38,595 nt of DNA from Bacillota bacterium (GTDB lineage Bacteria; Bacillota; Clostridia; Saccharofermentanales; Fastidiosipilaceae): NCBI GenBank assembly GCA_023388435.1, contig JAEWGG010000026.1, positions 1 through 38,595 of the forward strand, in the 5' to 3' direction. Below the pieces are notes generated by a model. The model was not told the origin of the DNA and made no database searches. It saw only the letters and a program-made list of their open reading frames with translations. This document shows positions 1 to 7,119 of the stretch, piece after piece. The position numbers were made by a program, and so were the translations under genes. Every line of letters starts with the position of its first letter. Positions within the stretch are counted from its first letter, which is position 1.

Positions 1-15
1 CCCCCCCCCCCCCCC
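1..15. repeat. Poly-C homopolymer at the window edge
   Basis: The first fifteen bases are all C. No other comparable homopolymer occurs in the window. It could be a slippage-prone tract belonging to something left of the window, or an artefact at a contig end. Nothing here decides between these. Confidence 0.6.
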
Positions 16-54
16 GCTAATCGCGGAAAAAGGAGGAGGCGCCGCCTAACGCAC

Positions 55-87
55 AATTTGAAAAATTTTTTCGAAATTTTTCAAATT
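55..87. repeat. AT-rich perfect inverted repeat
   Basis: Two 14-base arms at 55-68 and 74-87 are exact reverse complements, separated by the five bases TTTCG. The arms are nearly pure A and T except for one G/C pair, in contrast to the GC-rich surroundings. Possible roles are a bidirectional terminator for a gene to the left, or a protein-binding palindrome. It lies just upstream of the first small-RNA-like unit. Confidence 0.6.
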
Positions 88-115
88 TCCCCTGTTCAAA
101 TCCTTTGGCAGCTGT

Positions 116-204
116 TATGCTAAGCATGTCCGTAAGGACTGAAATTCCTTATTTCATAACCACCCTCCTTTGTAGCGGCCTCTCCTCTCAGAGAGGCCGC
201 TTCG
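116..204 (+). ncRNA. Candidate small RNA, unit 1 of a tandem pair
   Basis: A -10-like TATGCT (116-121) is followed by a small hairpin (GTCC/GGAC, 128-139) and then a 28-base segment (143-170) ending in CCACCCTCCTT. A perfect 10-bp hairpin (GCGGCCTCTC at 175-184 with GAGAGGCCGC at 191-200) follows, then TTCG. The same order of parts recurs at 303-403 with 27 of 28 bases of the central segment conserved, although the hairpin sequences differ. Conserved single-stranded core with changing stems is what a structured RNA would show. The C-rich core resembles the anti-Shine-Dalgarno end of 16S rRNA and could pair with GGAGG ribosome sites. The -35 is weak and the 3' hairpin lacks a clear T-run, so expression and ends are inferred. 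The short open frame at 105-293 overlapping it has no ribosome site and is not called. Confidence 0.45.
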
Positions 205-302
205 CGTATGGACGCCCAGACGCAGCCAGATCCTGTGGGCAATGCTCAGAATCGTTCAGGGAATGTTCAAAATTCCCTCACAACTTAACCTGACTGAGGG
301 GG

Positions 303-403
303 TATACTGTAGATGTCCTGAAGAGAGACAGGACGAATTCCTTACTTCATAACCACCCTCCTTAGGAAGAGGCTCCCCAGCAAGCGGGGGAGCCTCTTCG
401 CTT
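303..403 (+). ncRNA. Candidate small RNA, unit 2 of a tandem pair
   Basis: This is the second copy of the unit at 116-204. A -10-like TATACT (303-308) precedes a hairpin (GTCCTG 315-320 with CAGGAC 329-334), the shared 28-base C-rich segment (336-363), and a 13-bp hairpin (GAAGAGGCTCCCC 366-378 with GGGGAGCCTCTTC 387-399) followed by G and CTT. The hairpin arms differ in sequence from copy 1 but keep position and pairing. The minus strand of the core reads as a strong AAGGAGG site before ATG-AAG-TAA, an alternative explanation discussed in the findings. It could also act as a leader or attenuator for tsaE, whose start is 63 bases beyond. Confidence 0.45.
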
Positions 404-430
404 GTGTGGAGAAGATTTGATTTTTATCCT
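402..430 (+). promoter_or_regulatory. Candidate promoter of the tsaE-tsaB-rimI operon
   Basis: TTGTGT (402-407) and TATCCT (425-430) are 17 bases apart, placing a start near 437, about 30 bases before the tsaE start codon. The match to consensus is partial (four of six at each box). Confidence 0.35.
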
Positions 431-465
431 CTGATCTCCTAGCATAGGCCGCAAGAGGTGAGAAC

Positions 466-1044
466 ATGTCATGGGATGAGAAGGCTTTTGTCCGCGTGGA
501 TTCGGATTTTTGGCAAGACTGGCTGAGGCGGCAGGGCCGCAGCACTCAGCCGAATCTGCTTCTGGAACTGGACAGCAGGGAGGGGACCCGCCGTGTGGCG
601 GAGGCCCTGGCCCCCCTGCTGCGTCCGGGCGATGTGCTGGCCCTCTTGGGGGACCTGGGGGCAGGTAAAACCTACCTGACGGCGGCGCTGGGTCAGGCTC
701 TGGGACTGGCAGAGGCTGTGGCGAGTCCAACCTTTACCCTGGTCATGGAACACCGGGAAACGGCTGACGGGCAATTGGCGCGGCTACCTTTAATTCATAT
801 GGATCTCTATCGCCTGGCGGGTGAGGAGGATTACTGGGAGGCCGGTCTGGCAGACTACGAAGACGAGCCGGCCCTGCTCGTGCTGGAGTGGGCGGCCAGG
901 ATTCGAGATCGCCTGCCTGCGAAGACTATTCTGCTGGCCCTGGACTACGCCCTGGAACTGGGCGCCGAGGGGCGGAGACTCAGCCTGTATTGGCCGGAAG
1001 ATGAGCGGCTGGAAGCCTTGGCCGATCTGGCTGATCTGGCCTAA
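466..1044 (+). CDS. tsaE: tRNA t6A biosynthesis ATPase TsaE
   Basis: TsaE is the P-loop ATPase that works with TsaB and TsaD to put the threonylcarbamoyl group on A37 of ANN-decoding tRNAs in the cytoplasm. The 192-residue product has the Walker A loop GDLGAGKT at residues 62-69, the family motif SPTFTLV at about 87-93, and a HMDLYRL segment near 110-116 that corresponds to the conserved D-Y-R region of the family. It carries roughly 30 extra N-terminal residues compared with the usual 150-residue protein. The ATG is preceded by AGAGGTGAG at suitable distance, so I kept this start, although a later one is possible. The stop codon directly abuts the tsaB region, and tsaE, tsaB and rimI form the cluster commonly seen in Bacillota. 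Confidence 0.93.
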   Translation: MSWDEKAFVRVDSDFWQDWLRRQGRSTQPNLLLELDSREGTRRVAEALAPLLRPGDVLALLGDLGAGKTYLTAALGQALGLAEAVASPTFTLVMEHRETADGQLARLPLIHMDLYRLAGEEDYWEAGLADYEDEPALLVLEWAARIRDRLPAKTILLALDYALELGAEGRRLSLYWPEDERLEALADLADLA

Positions 1045-1062
1045 ATGGAGAGGAGCAGACGG

Positions 1063-1857
1063 ATGTGGACGCTGGCTGTGGACAGCTGTACCGAACGGGC
1101 GGCAGTGGCGCTGGGACGTGAGGGGCAGCTGCTCTGGGAATTGCATGTGCGTCTGGGCAGGCGACATGCCGAGACCTTACAGGGGCTTGTGGAACAGGGC
1201 CTGAAGGCGCTGAATATCAGACTTCAAGATATAGATCTCTTCTGTTGTACGCAGGGCCCAGGGTCCTATACAGGTCTGCGCATAGGACTGACCATGGTCA
1301 AAACCTGGGCCTACGCCCTGCATAAGCCGGTGCTGGGCCTGTCGGGGCTGGCGGTCCTGGCCCGCCAAGAGGGGCTGGGTTCTGACGAGGCGGTGCTGTC
1401 GCTGATTGACGCGGGTAAGGGCCGTTGCTACATGGGTCTGTATACGGCGGAGGACAGCGGATGTTTGCCCCGGGAGCATCTGACTTGCTGGTCCGAGGCA
1501 TCGGATGTGCCAGGGCATCTGGCCAGAGCTGTGCGGGGACTGGGCCTGCGCCGCCTGCATCTGGCGGGGAATGTGGCGGATGCGTTCTGGGGACAGGAGG
1601 ACTTTGCGCGCGCATTGGAGTCCATGGGCCTGGCCCGCGGCCTGCTCCTGCGCCGTGAGGTGGCGGCGGGGGCGGTTCTGAGCCTGGCCTGGGCGGACTT
1701 GGCCGCGATGGGTCTTGACGAACTGGAGACCCTGCAGGCGGCTACAGTAGGCGGTCCTGGTACGGAGACCTGGCCTTCGCGCCTGCGCCCCGAAGCCCTG
1801 TGCCCGCTGTATCTGAATCCGACCCAGGCGGAGAAGCGGGCGGAGATCTATGTCTGA
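1063..1857 (+). CDS. tsaB: tRNA t6A biosynthesis protein TsaB
   Basis: TsaB is an ASKHA-fold protein that dimerises with TsaD and is required for t6A synthesis. The product (264 residues) begins MWTLAVDSC, matching the family's opening strand where a D-T/S pair sits near residue 7. It has the GPGSYTGLRIG motif near residues 67-77, diagnostic of TsaB. An in-frame ATG at 1045 lies right after the tsaE stop, but GGAGAGGAG (1047-1055) is ideally placed for the ATG at 1063, and that start also matches the family N-terminus, so 1063 is chosen. The last codons overlap the rimI start by eight bases, implying translational coupling. The C-terminal half is less conserved, as is normal for the family. 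Confidence 0.93.
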   Translation: MWTLAVDSCTERAAVALGREGQLLWELHVRLGRRHAETLQGLVEQGLKALNIRLQDIDLFCCTQGPGSYTGLRIGLTMVKTWAYALHKPVLGLSGLAVLARQEGLGSDEAVLSLIDAGKGRCYMGLYTAEDSGCLPREHLTCWSEASDVPGHLARAVRGLGLRRLHLAGNVADAFWGQEDFARALESMGLARGLLLRREVAAGAVLSLAWADLAAMGLDELETLQAATVGGPGTETWPSRLRPEALCPLYLNPTQAEKRAEIYV

Positions 1858-2446
1858 GTGTCGGGGCTCACTGCTGGAACTGCCGGCCTGGGCATTGCGT
1901 GGGCTCCTGTCCCTGCAGGCGGCCTGTTTCCCCCAGGATCCCGTGGCAGCTTCGGAGCAGGCCTGGAGGCGGACCCTGGAGGCTGGCCTGGGTGACCAGG
2001 ATTTCGAGCGCATCCTGTTACTGTATCTGGATTCGGGGCGGACTCTGTCCTATAGCAGTTTGCATTTTCCCGAGGAGCCATCGGGGGCTGGTCCCGAGTG
2101 TGGAGCTCCGGAGCGGCCTCTGCCCGCGGACCCGGTTGCAGCGCCTGTTGTTTTGGGTATGGCCTATATGCAGCGCCTGTTTGAAGATGTCGAGTTGCTG
2201 ACGCTGGCCGTGACGAAACGTGCGCGGCGCCAGGGCATCGGGCGGGCGCTCCTCTCCTGGTCGGCGGCGTACTGGCGGGGCCAGGGAGCGAGGCGCATGC
2301 TGCTGGAGGTGGATGCGGCGAACCGGCCGGCCCTGGCCCTTTACCAGAATCTTGGTTTTCGTAGCTATGGACGGCGGAGGCATTACTACGGCCGAGGACA
2401 GCACGCGGACTTGCTGGAAAAGGACTTGACAGTTTTAACCTGCTAG
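1850..2446 (+). CDS. rimI: Ribosomal-protein S18 alanine N-acetyltransferase-like GNAT protein
   Basis: A GNAT-fold acetyltransferase of the RimI group, which transfers acetyl from acetyl-CoA to the N-terminal amine of a ribosomal protein. The acetyl-CoA-binding motif RRQGIGRA is at residues 126-133, followed by VDAANRPALALYQNLGF, the typical RimI segment for alpha-helix 4 and strand 7. At 198 residues it is longer than the usual 150. The extra length is mostly a low-complexity Pro/Gly/Ala insert around residues 75-100, with an extended N-terminus. It overlaps tsaB by eight bases, and this neighbourhood is the main reason for choosing RimI over another GNAT. The promoter of the downstream tRNA gene begins inside its 3' end. 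Confidence 0.8.
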   Translation: MSECRGSLLELPAWALRGLLSLQAACFPQDPVAASEQAWRRTLEAGLGDQDFERILLLYLDSGRTLSYSSLHFPEEPSGAGPECGAPERPLPADPVAAPVVLGMAYMQRLFEDVELLTLAVTKRARRQGIGRALLSWSAAYWRGQGARRMLLEVDAANRPALALYQNLGFRSYGRRRHYYGRGQHADLLEKDLTVLTC

Positions 2447-2454
2447 CTTAGAAT
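2426..2454 (+). promoter_or_regulatory. Promoter of tRNA-Val
   Basis: A perfect TTGACA (2426-2431), a 17-base spacer and TAGAAT (2449-2454) place transcription start near 2461, five bases before the mature tRNA. This is the best consensus promoter in the window. Its -35 lies within the rimI coding end. Confidence 0.8.
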
Positions 2455-2465
2455 AGCCTACGCTT

Positions 2466-2542
2466 GGGTGGTTAGCTCAGCTGGTTAGAGTACTTGCTTG
2501 ACATGCAAGGGGTCGTTGGTTCGAGTCCAATACTACCCACCA
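2466..2542 (+). tRNA. tRNA-Val (anticodon GAC)
   Basis: A full cloverleaf is visible. The acceptor GGGTGGT pairs with ACTACCC (one G-U pair), the D-arm contains AGCTCAGCTGGTTAGAG, and the anticodon stem CTTGC/GCAAG encloses the loop TTGACAT with anticodon GAC. The T-arm includes GGTTCGAGTCC. The discriminator A and CCA are encoded in the DNA. GAC reads the valine codons GTC and GTT. It has its own promoter and terminator. Confidence 0.96.
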
Positions 2543-2548
2543 GGAGGA

Positions 2549-2581
2549 GTCTCAAACGCGTGTCGCGTTTGGGACTTTTTT
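2549..2581 (+). terminator. Rho-independent terminator of tRNA-Val
   Basis: Arms at 2549-2560 and 2564-2575 form a 12-bp stem with one G-U pair around a TGT loop, followed by six T (2576-2581). It ends the tRNA transcript seven bases after CCA. Confidence 0.92.
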
Positions 2582-2653
2582 CACATGTGAGCATCGGAAT
2601 GCCAGGAGGCCGGAGTTTTTTGCAGGACTCGGCATGCTGAGGGAGATGAGACT

Positions 2654-3406
2654 ATGCGCTTTGTGTCGTGGAACGTAAATGGCCTGCGGGCGGTGATGCG
2701 TAAGGGTTTTGAAGAGATCTTTCAGAATTTTGGGGCGGACTTTGTTTGTCTGCAGGAGATTAAGCTCCAGGAGGGGCAGCTGGACTTGAGCTTCCCCGGT
2801 TATGAGAGCTACTGGCACTACGCGGAGCGCAAGGGCTATTCAGGGACGGCGATTTTTGCCAGAAGGCCGGCATGTAAGTCCTGGACGGGCATCGGCCATC
2901 CCGAGTTCGACTGCGAGGGGCGGGCGGTGACCCTGGAGTATGAAGACTTCTTTCTGGTCAATGTCTACACGCCCAATTCCCAGGATGGTCTGAGGCGCAT
3001 TGACTATCGCTGTGCCTGGGAGGACGCCCTGCGCGTCTATTTATCCAATTTGGCCGCGCAGAAGATGACCATACTCTGTGGGGATCTGAATGTGGCCCAC
3101 AATGAGATTGACCTGGCCAATCCGGCCCAGAATCATATGAATCCGGGTTTTTCGGACCAGGAGCGGGAGAAATTCGGGGCCCTGCTTGAGGCGGGTTTTG
3201 TGGACAGTTTTAGACATTTTTATCCGGAACAGACAGAGGCCTATACCTGGTGGTCTTACCGCACTAAGGCCCGGGAGCGAAATGTGGGCTGGAGAATTGA
3301 CTATTTTGTGGTTTCGGCGGACCACGCTGGACGCATGCAGGGCGCGGGGATACTTCCGGAGGTTCTGGGTTCGGACCACTGCCCTGTGTACCTGGATGTG
3401 AACTGA
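2654..3406 (+). CDS. xth: Exodeoxyribonuclease III / AP endonuclease
   Basis: A Mg-dependent 3'-5' exonuclease and abasic-site endonuclease of base excision repair. The 250-residue length matches B. subtilis ExoA. Family motifs appear in order: SWNVNGLRA at residues 5-13, LQEIK near 34-38 (metal-binding Glu), KGYSGTAIF near 61-69, GDLNVAHNEIDL near 143-154 (catalytic Asp and Asn), and GSDHCPVYLD at the C-terminus with the catalytic Asp-His. The start is supported by GGGAG a few bases upstream. It stands alone after the tRNA terminator; radA starts 80 bases downstream, so cotranscription with radA is possible. Confidence 0.95.
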   Translation: MRFVSWNVNGLRAVMRKGFEEIFQNFGADFVCLQEIKLQEGQLDLSFPGYESYWHYAERKGYSGTAIFARRPACKSWTGIGHPEFDCEGRAVTLEYEDFFLVNVYTPNSQDGLRRIDYRCAWEDALRVYLSNLAAQKMTILCGDLNVAHNEIDLANPAQNHMNPGFSDQEREKFGALLEAGFVDSFRHFYPEQTEAYTWWSYRTKARERNVGWRIDYFVVSADHAGRMQGAGILPEVLGSDHCPVYLDVN

Positions 3407-3486
3407 GGTCGGCGGCCTGCTGCCGTGCGGAGCCTGGGCTCAGGGCTGGGGCCCCCTGAGTCCGGTCGTAGAGAGGAGCGGTGAAG

Positions 3487-4917
3487 ATGGCGAAGGCGAA
3501 GGCGAGAGCCTACTTCTGTAAGGAATGTGGTTATGAGCATTCCCAGTGGCTGGGGCGCTGTCCGATCTGTGGAGCCTGGAACAGTATGGTTGAGGAGCCG
3601 AAGCGGCCCGAAGCTGGGGGCAAGGGCGGAGTCCTGCGCGACCTCTGGTACAGCGAGGCTGGCCAGCAGGGGCAGCTCCAGGATTTGGACGAGGTCCGCG
3701 CTGAGGGCGCCCCCCGTGTATCCTCGGGCAACGGGGAACTGGATCGTGTTCTGGGTGGTGGCTTCGTGCCAGGCTCAGTACTGCTGCTGGGCGGCGATCC
3801 TGGTATCGGCAAGTCCACCCTGCTCTTACAGGTGGCTGCGACACAGGCTTTTCAGGGCCCCCTGCTCTATGTCTCTGGCGAGGAGTCCCCGCAGCAGATC
3901 AAGTTGCGGGCGGAGCGCCTGGGTATTCGAGGGATTGGGCTGAAGCTCCTGCCGGAGGTTTCCTTCGAGCGCATTGCCGAGGTCATACAGAAACTGAAAC
4001 CTGCCTTCTGCGTGATCGACTCCATTCAGACGCTCTACAGCGAGTCCCTGCAGTCCGCGGCGGGCTCTGTGACCCAGGTCCGTGAGGTGACGGGAGGTCT
4101 GGTGCGCCTGGCCAAGGCCCTGGGCTGCACCATTGTGCTGGTGGGCCACGTGACCAAGGAAGGCTCAATTGCGGGGCCTCGCGTCCTGGAGCATATGGTG
4201 GATACGGTGCTCTACTTCGAGGGGGACTCGGCGGCGCTCGTCCGCATGGTACGGGCGGTGAAGAATCGCTTTGGAGCGGCTGGGGAACTGGGATTTTTTG
4301 AGATGACACAGGAGGGCTTGCAGCCCCTGGAAGACGCCTCTGGATACCTCCTGGCCCAGCGCCCGGAGGCCGTGTTCGGGGCCGCGGTGGGGGCCTGCCT
4401 GGAGGGGAGCAGGGCCATTCTCAGCGAGGTGCAGGCCCTGGTTTTGCCCGCGGTTTACGGCCAGCCCCAGCGCACGGTACAGGGCTTGGAGCGCACGCGT
4501 CTACAAATGATTTTGGCCGTGATGGAGAATCACCTGGGCTATCCCTTTGCCAGCCACGATGTGTATGTGAATGCGGTTGGGGGCTTGAAGCTCCAGGACC
4601 CTGCGATGGATCTGACACTGGCGGCGGCCCTGGCCTCGGCCCAGACCCAGCGCGTGCTGGATCCGCGGAGCATTCTGATTGGAGAAATCGGACTCACCGG
4701 GGAGCTACGCCAGGTGGCGGCCCTGGACCGCCGTATTGCGGAGGCCCTGCGCATGGGTTATACCCGCTGTGTCATTCCAGGTGCGGCGGCCCGCAACCTG
4801 CGACGCATACCGGAGCTGCGTGAGCGCCAGGAGGCCCTGGTCTATGTAGATAGCCTGCGTGAAGCCCTGGATGTGGCCTTTACAGAGGGTTCCGGGCGGA
4901 TGGAAGGGAGGGGCTGA
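3487..4917 (+). CDS. radA: DNA repair protein RadA (Sms)
   Basis: RadA is a RecA-like ATPase that promotes branch migration during recombination and repair. The 476-residue product starts with a C4 zinc finger (Cys 11, 14, 25, 28), then Walker A GGDPGIGKST at about 102-111, the RadA-specific KNRFG motif at 259-263, and a C-terminal Lon-protease-like domain without peptidase activity. An upstream in-frame GTG at 3481 is only two bases from the GGAG site, whereas the ATG at 3487 is eight away, so 3487 is preferred. It is followed one base later by rsmE, suggesting one mRNA. Confidence 0.95.
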   Translation: MAKAKARAYFCKECGYEHSQWLGRCPICGAWNSMVEEPKRPEAGGKGGVLRDLWYSEAGQQGQLQDLDEVRAEGAPRVSSGNGELDRVLGGGFVPGSVLLLGGDPGIGKSTLLLQVAATQAFQGPLLYVSGEESPQQIKLRAERLGIRGIGLKLLPEVSFERIAEVIQKLKPAFCVIDSIQTLYSESLQSAAGSVTQVREVTGGLVRLAKALGCTIVLVGHVTKEGSIAGPRVLEHMVDTVLYFEGDSAALVRMVRAVKNRFGAAGELGFFEMTQEGLQPLEDASGYLLAQRPEAVFGAAVGACLEGSRAILSEVQALVLPAVYGQPQRTVQGLERTRLQMILAVMENHLGYPFASHDVYVNAVGGLKLQDPAMDLTLAAALASAQTQRVLDPRSILIGEIGLTGELRQVAALDRRIAEALRMGYTRCVIPGAAARNLRRIPELRERQEALVYVDSLREALDVAFTEGSGRMEGRG

Positions 4918-4918
4918 G

Positions 4919-5737
4919 ATGGCGCTGCGTACGATTTTTGTGCAGGAACTGCTGGAGGGACAGCACAGCTGCCAGCTCTCCGCCGAGCAGCTTCACCACC
5001 TGCGTGATGTCCTGCGTCTGCCCGAGGGGCGGCGGCTGATACTCCGTGATGCGGCGGGTAAGAGCTATTGGGCCTCCTGGACGTTCGAGGCGGAGCGCGA
5101 GGGCCGCCTGGATCTGGAAGGCCGGGCGGAATTGGGGGCGGAAGCAGGTCCCAGGCTGCATCTCTGGCAGTGTCTGCCCAAGGCGGGGAAGATGGACGAC
5201 ATCGTCCGCAAGTCTGTGGAGCTGGGCGTCTATGCCCTGCACCCGGTAGAAAGCGCCCGCTGCGTATCAAAATTGGATCGCAAGGGCCTTGCTTCGAAGC
5301 GTGAGCGCTGGGCAAAAATTTCCCAGGCGGCGGCCGAGCAGGCGGGGCGGGACCGTGTCCCGGAGATTGACGAGGCCTGGCGCCTGCCGAAACTCTTCGA
5401 GCTTTCTGGAGGGTCTGGAAGTCCAGACTCCGACGGGGGGGCCTTCCTGGATGCGGAGCGGGAGCTGCGGATCATGGCCTGGGAGGAGGAAGAGGGTCTG
5501 AGCCTGAGGGCCCTGCTTGAGACCTATCTCCGTCAGGAGGAAGCGGCGGCCTGCGGGCTGGAGCAGGTCCACGTGCTGATTGGCCCCGAGGGGGGCTTCT
5601 CTTCAGAGGAGGCGCGGCAGGCCCGGGAAGCTGGCTGGAGGACGGTGGGTCTGGGCCCGCGCATACTTCGTACCGAGACGGCCGGGCCGGCAGTTTTATC
5701 AATGCTTAATATAGCGTTGCCCGGTCGAATGCTATAA
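4919..5737 (+). CDS. rsmE: 16S rRNA (uracil-1498-N3)-methyltransferase
   Basis: A SPOUT-fold methyltransferase that uses S-adenosylmethionine to methylate U1498 of 16S rRNA. The 272-residue protein has an N-terminal PUA-like domain (Q-L-HHLRDVLRL near residues 23-34) and a C-terminal trefoil-knot domain with LIGPEGGFSSEE near 220-231 and LGPRILRTETA close to the end, both hallmark SAM-binding segments. The ATG at 4919 is chosen because it starts one base after the radA stop and GGGAGGGG lies just upstream; a longer in-frame reading would overlap radA by 60 bases. A segment around residues 160-185 is slightly expanded. Confidence 0.94.
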   Translation: MALRTIFVQELLEGQHSCQLSAEQLHHLRDVLRLPEGRRLILRDAAGKSYWASWTFEAEREGRLDLEGRAELGAEAGPRLHLWQCLPKAGKMDDIVRKSVELGVYALHPVESARCVSKLDRKGLASKRERWAKISQAAAEQAGRDRVPEIDEAWRLPKLFELSGGSGSPDSDGGAFLDAERELRIMAWEEEEGLSLRALLETYLRQEEAAACGLEQVHVLIGPEGGFSSEEARQAREAGWRTVGLGPRILRTETAGPAVLSMLNIALPGRML

Positions 5738-5738
5738 T
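5730..5738 (+). promoter_or_regulatory. Extended -10 promoter before the DegT gene
   Basis: TGC followed by a perfect TATAAT (5733-5738) overlaps the rsmE stop codon. No good -35 is seen, which is tolerated with an extended -10. It lies about 70 bases before the next start codon. Confidence 0.55.
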
Positions 5739-5806
5739 TTTTTCTAAAGTTGCACGAGATGTTTTGGGGTGAAAATCAGCGCCCAGGACGTGAAGAGGAG
5801 AGCGCT

Positions 5807-7027
5807 ATGTCGGATATGAAAATCCCGTTTTCGCCGCCCGATGTGACGGATTTGGAATGTCAGGAAGTGCGCGAGGCCCTTTTGTCGGGCTGGATCACGA
5901 CGGGGCCGCGGACCAAGGCCTTCGAGCGCCAGCTGCGGGCCTGGACGGGCCAACCGCTGGTCGCCTTGAATTCGGCAACGGCGGCCCTGGAACTTGGGCT
6001 GCATCTCTTGGGTATCGGTCCGGGGGACGAGGTGATTGTCCCGGCCTATACCTACACGGCCACAGCCTCCGTGGTCCTGCATGTGGGGGCCAGTCTGCGC
6101 TTCTGTGACAGTGCTCAAGACAGTTTGGAAATGGATCTGGAAGCGCTGGCAGGACTGATTACGGAGCGCACGAAGGCCATTATTTATGTGGATCTGGCTG
6201 GGCGGCTCTGCGCCCCTGCAGGTCTGCGCCGCGTGGTGGAGGCGGCCCGGACACAGTTTCGTCCGTCGACGGAGCGGCAGGAGGCTCTGGGCCGCATTGC
6301 ACTGATCGCGGACTCGGCCCACGCTTTTGGGGCCCGCCAACGTGTGGATGGAGACTGGCATGGGGCGGGAGATATTGCGGATCTGACAGCCTTTTCTTTT
6401 CATGCGGTAAAGAATCTGACGACAGCGGAGGGCGGGGCGCTGGGCTGGAGGGTATCTGGAGCCTTCCCCGAAGCGGAGGTCTACCAGGAACTGCAGCTGC
6501 TCTCCCTCCACGGCCAGAGCAAGGACGCCCTGGCGAAGACCAGGCTGGGGGCCTGGGAATATGACATCCTCTATCCGGCCTACAAGTGCAATATGACGGA
6601 TATCCATGCGGCGATTGGCCTGAAACAGCTGGAGCGCTATCCGGAGATGCTGCGCCGCCGTCGGGAGCTGGTGGCCCGTTACGACCAGGAGCTGGGCAAA
6701 CTGGGCCTGAAAAATCTGCGTCCCCATGACGATGCGGAGAATGAGAGTTCCTGCCACCTCTACCTGGCCCAGCTGCCAGGGGCGACGGAGCTGCGCCGCA
6801 ATGCCTTTATCAGCCGCATGGCGGAGCGTGGCGTGGCACTCAATGTCCACTATAAGCCCCTGCCGATGATGACGGCCTACCGACGGCTGGGCTTCGACAT
6901 CGCGGACTTCCCCCGGGCCTTCGCCCACTATCAGGGGGAGTGTAGCTTCCCGCTCTACAGCCGAATGTCGGATAAGGAGCAGACTTATGTGCTGGAGATG
7001 GCGGCCCGCTGTCTGCGTGCGATTTAG
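5807..7027 (+). CDS. DegT/DnrJ/EryC1/StrS family PLP aminotransferase
   Basis: A pyridoxal-phosphate enzyme of the fold-type I sugar aminotransferase family, which usually aminates keto-sugar nucleotides for surface polysaccharide or antibiotic sugars. The 406-residue product has the usual length. Lys 202 in the context SFHAVKNLTTAEGG is the Schiff-base lysine, and the N-terminal segment PPDVTDLECQEVREALLSGWITTGP is typical. DSAHAFGA near residues 169-176 contains the PLP-contacting Asp. GAGGAG before ATG 5807 sets the start. No other nucleotide-sugar gene is adjacent, so the substrate cannot be inferred. It is transcribed from its own extended -10 promoter. Confidence 0.88.
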   Translation: MSDMKIPFSPPDVTDLECQEVREALLSGWITTGPRTKAFERQLRAWTGQPLVALNSATAALELGLHLLGIGPGDEVIVPAYTYTATASVVLHVGASLRFCDSAQDSLEMDLEALAGLITERTKAIIYVDLAGRLCAPAGLRRVVEAARTQFRPSTERQEALGRIALIADSAHAFGARQRVDGDWHGAGDIADLTAFSFHAVKNLTTAEGGALGWRVSGAFPEAEVYQELQLLSLHGQSKDALAKTRLGAWEYDILYPAYKCNMTDIHAAIGLKQLERYPEMLRRRRELVARYDQELGKLGLKNLRPHDDAENESSCHLYLAQLPGATELRRNAFISRMAERGVALNVHYKPLPMMTAYRRLGFDIADFPRAFAHYQGECSFPLYSRMSDKEQTYVLEMAARCLRAI

Positions 7028-7062
7028 TCCTGTCACGGTGATTTGAGGTCAGCGGGGAAGAG

Positions 7063-7098
7063 GCTGTCACAGGCCAGCGGGCCTTTTGACAGGCTTTT
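7063..7098 (+). terminator. Probable terminator after the DegT gene
   Basis: An imperfect stem (GCTGTCA with TGACAGGC, inner AGGCC with GGCCT) at 7063-7094 is followed by TTTT. It lies between the DegT and J-domain genes and could alternatively be a leader hairpin of the latter. Confidence 0.5.
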
Positions 7099-7119
7099 AC
7101 ATACTAGAGAGGAAAGACC

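Noticed and set aside
105..293. 62-codon plus-strand open frame across the first small-RNA unit
   Set aside because: No ribosome site, and the conserved features of the duplicated unit ignore its reading frame.
143..363. T-box riboswitch on the minus strand (AGGGTGG word)
   Set aside because: The T-box antiterminator needs the longer AGGGTGGNACCGCG context and a specifier hairpin; only AGGGTGG is present, inside a ribosome-site-like sequence.
5744..7036. Long minus-strand open frame of about 430 codons opposite the DegT gene
   Set aside because: It is the antisense shadow of a clearly conserved aminotransferase gene; the product lacks any family motif and has the His/Gln/Arg-rich composition typical of reverse frames in GC-rich DNA.
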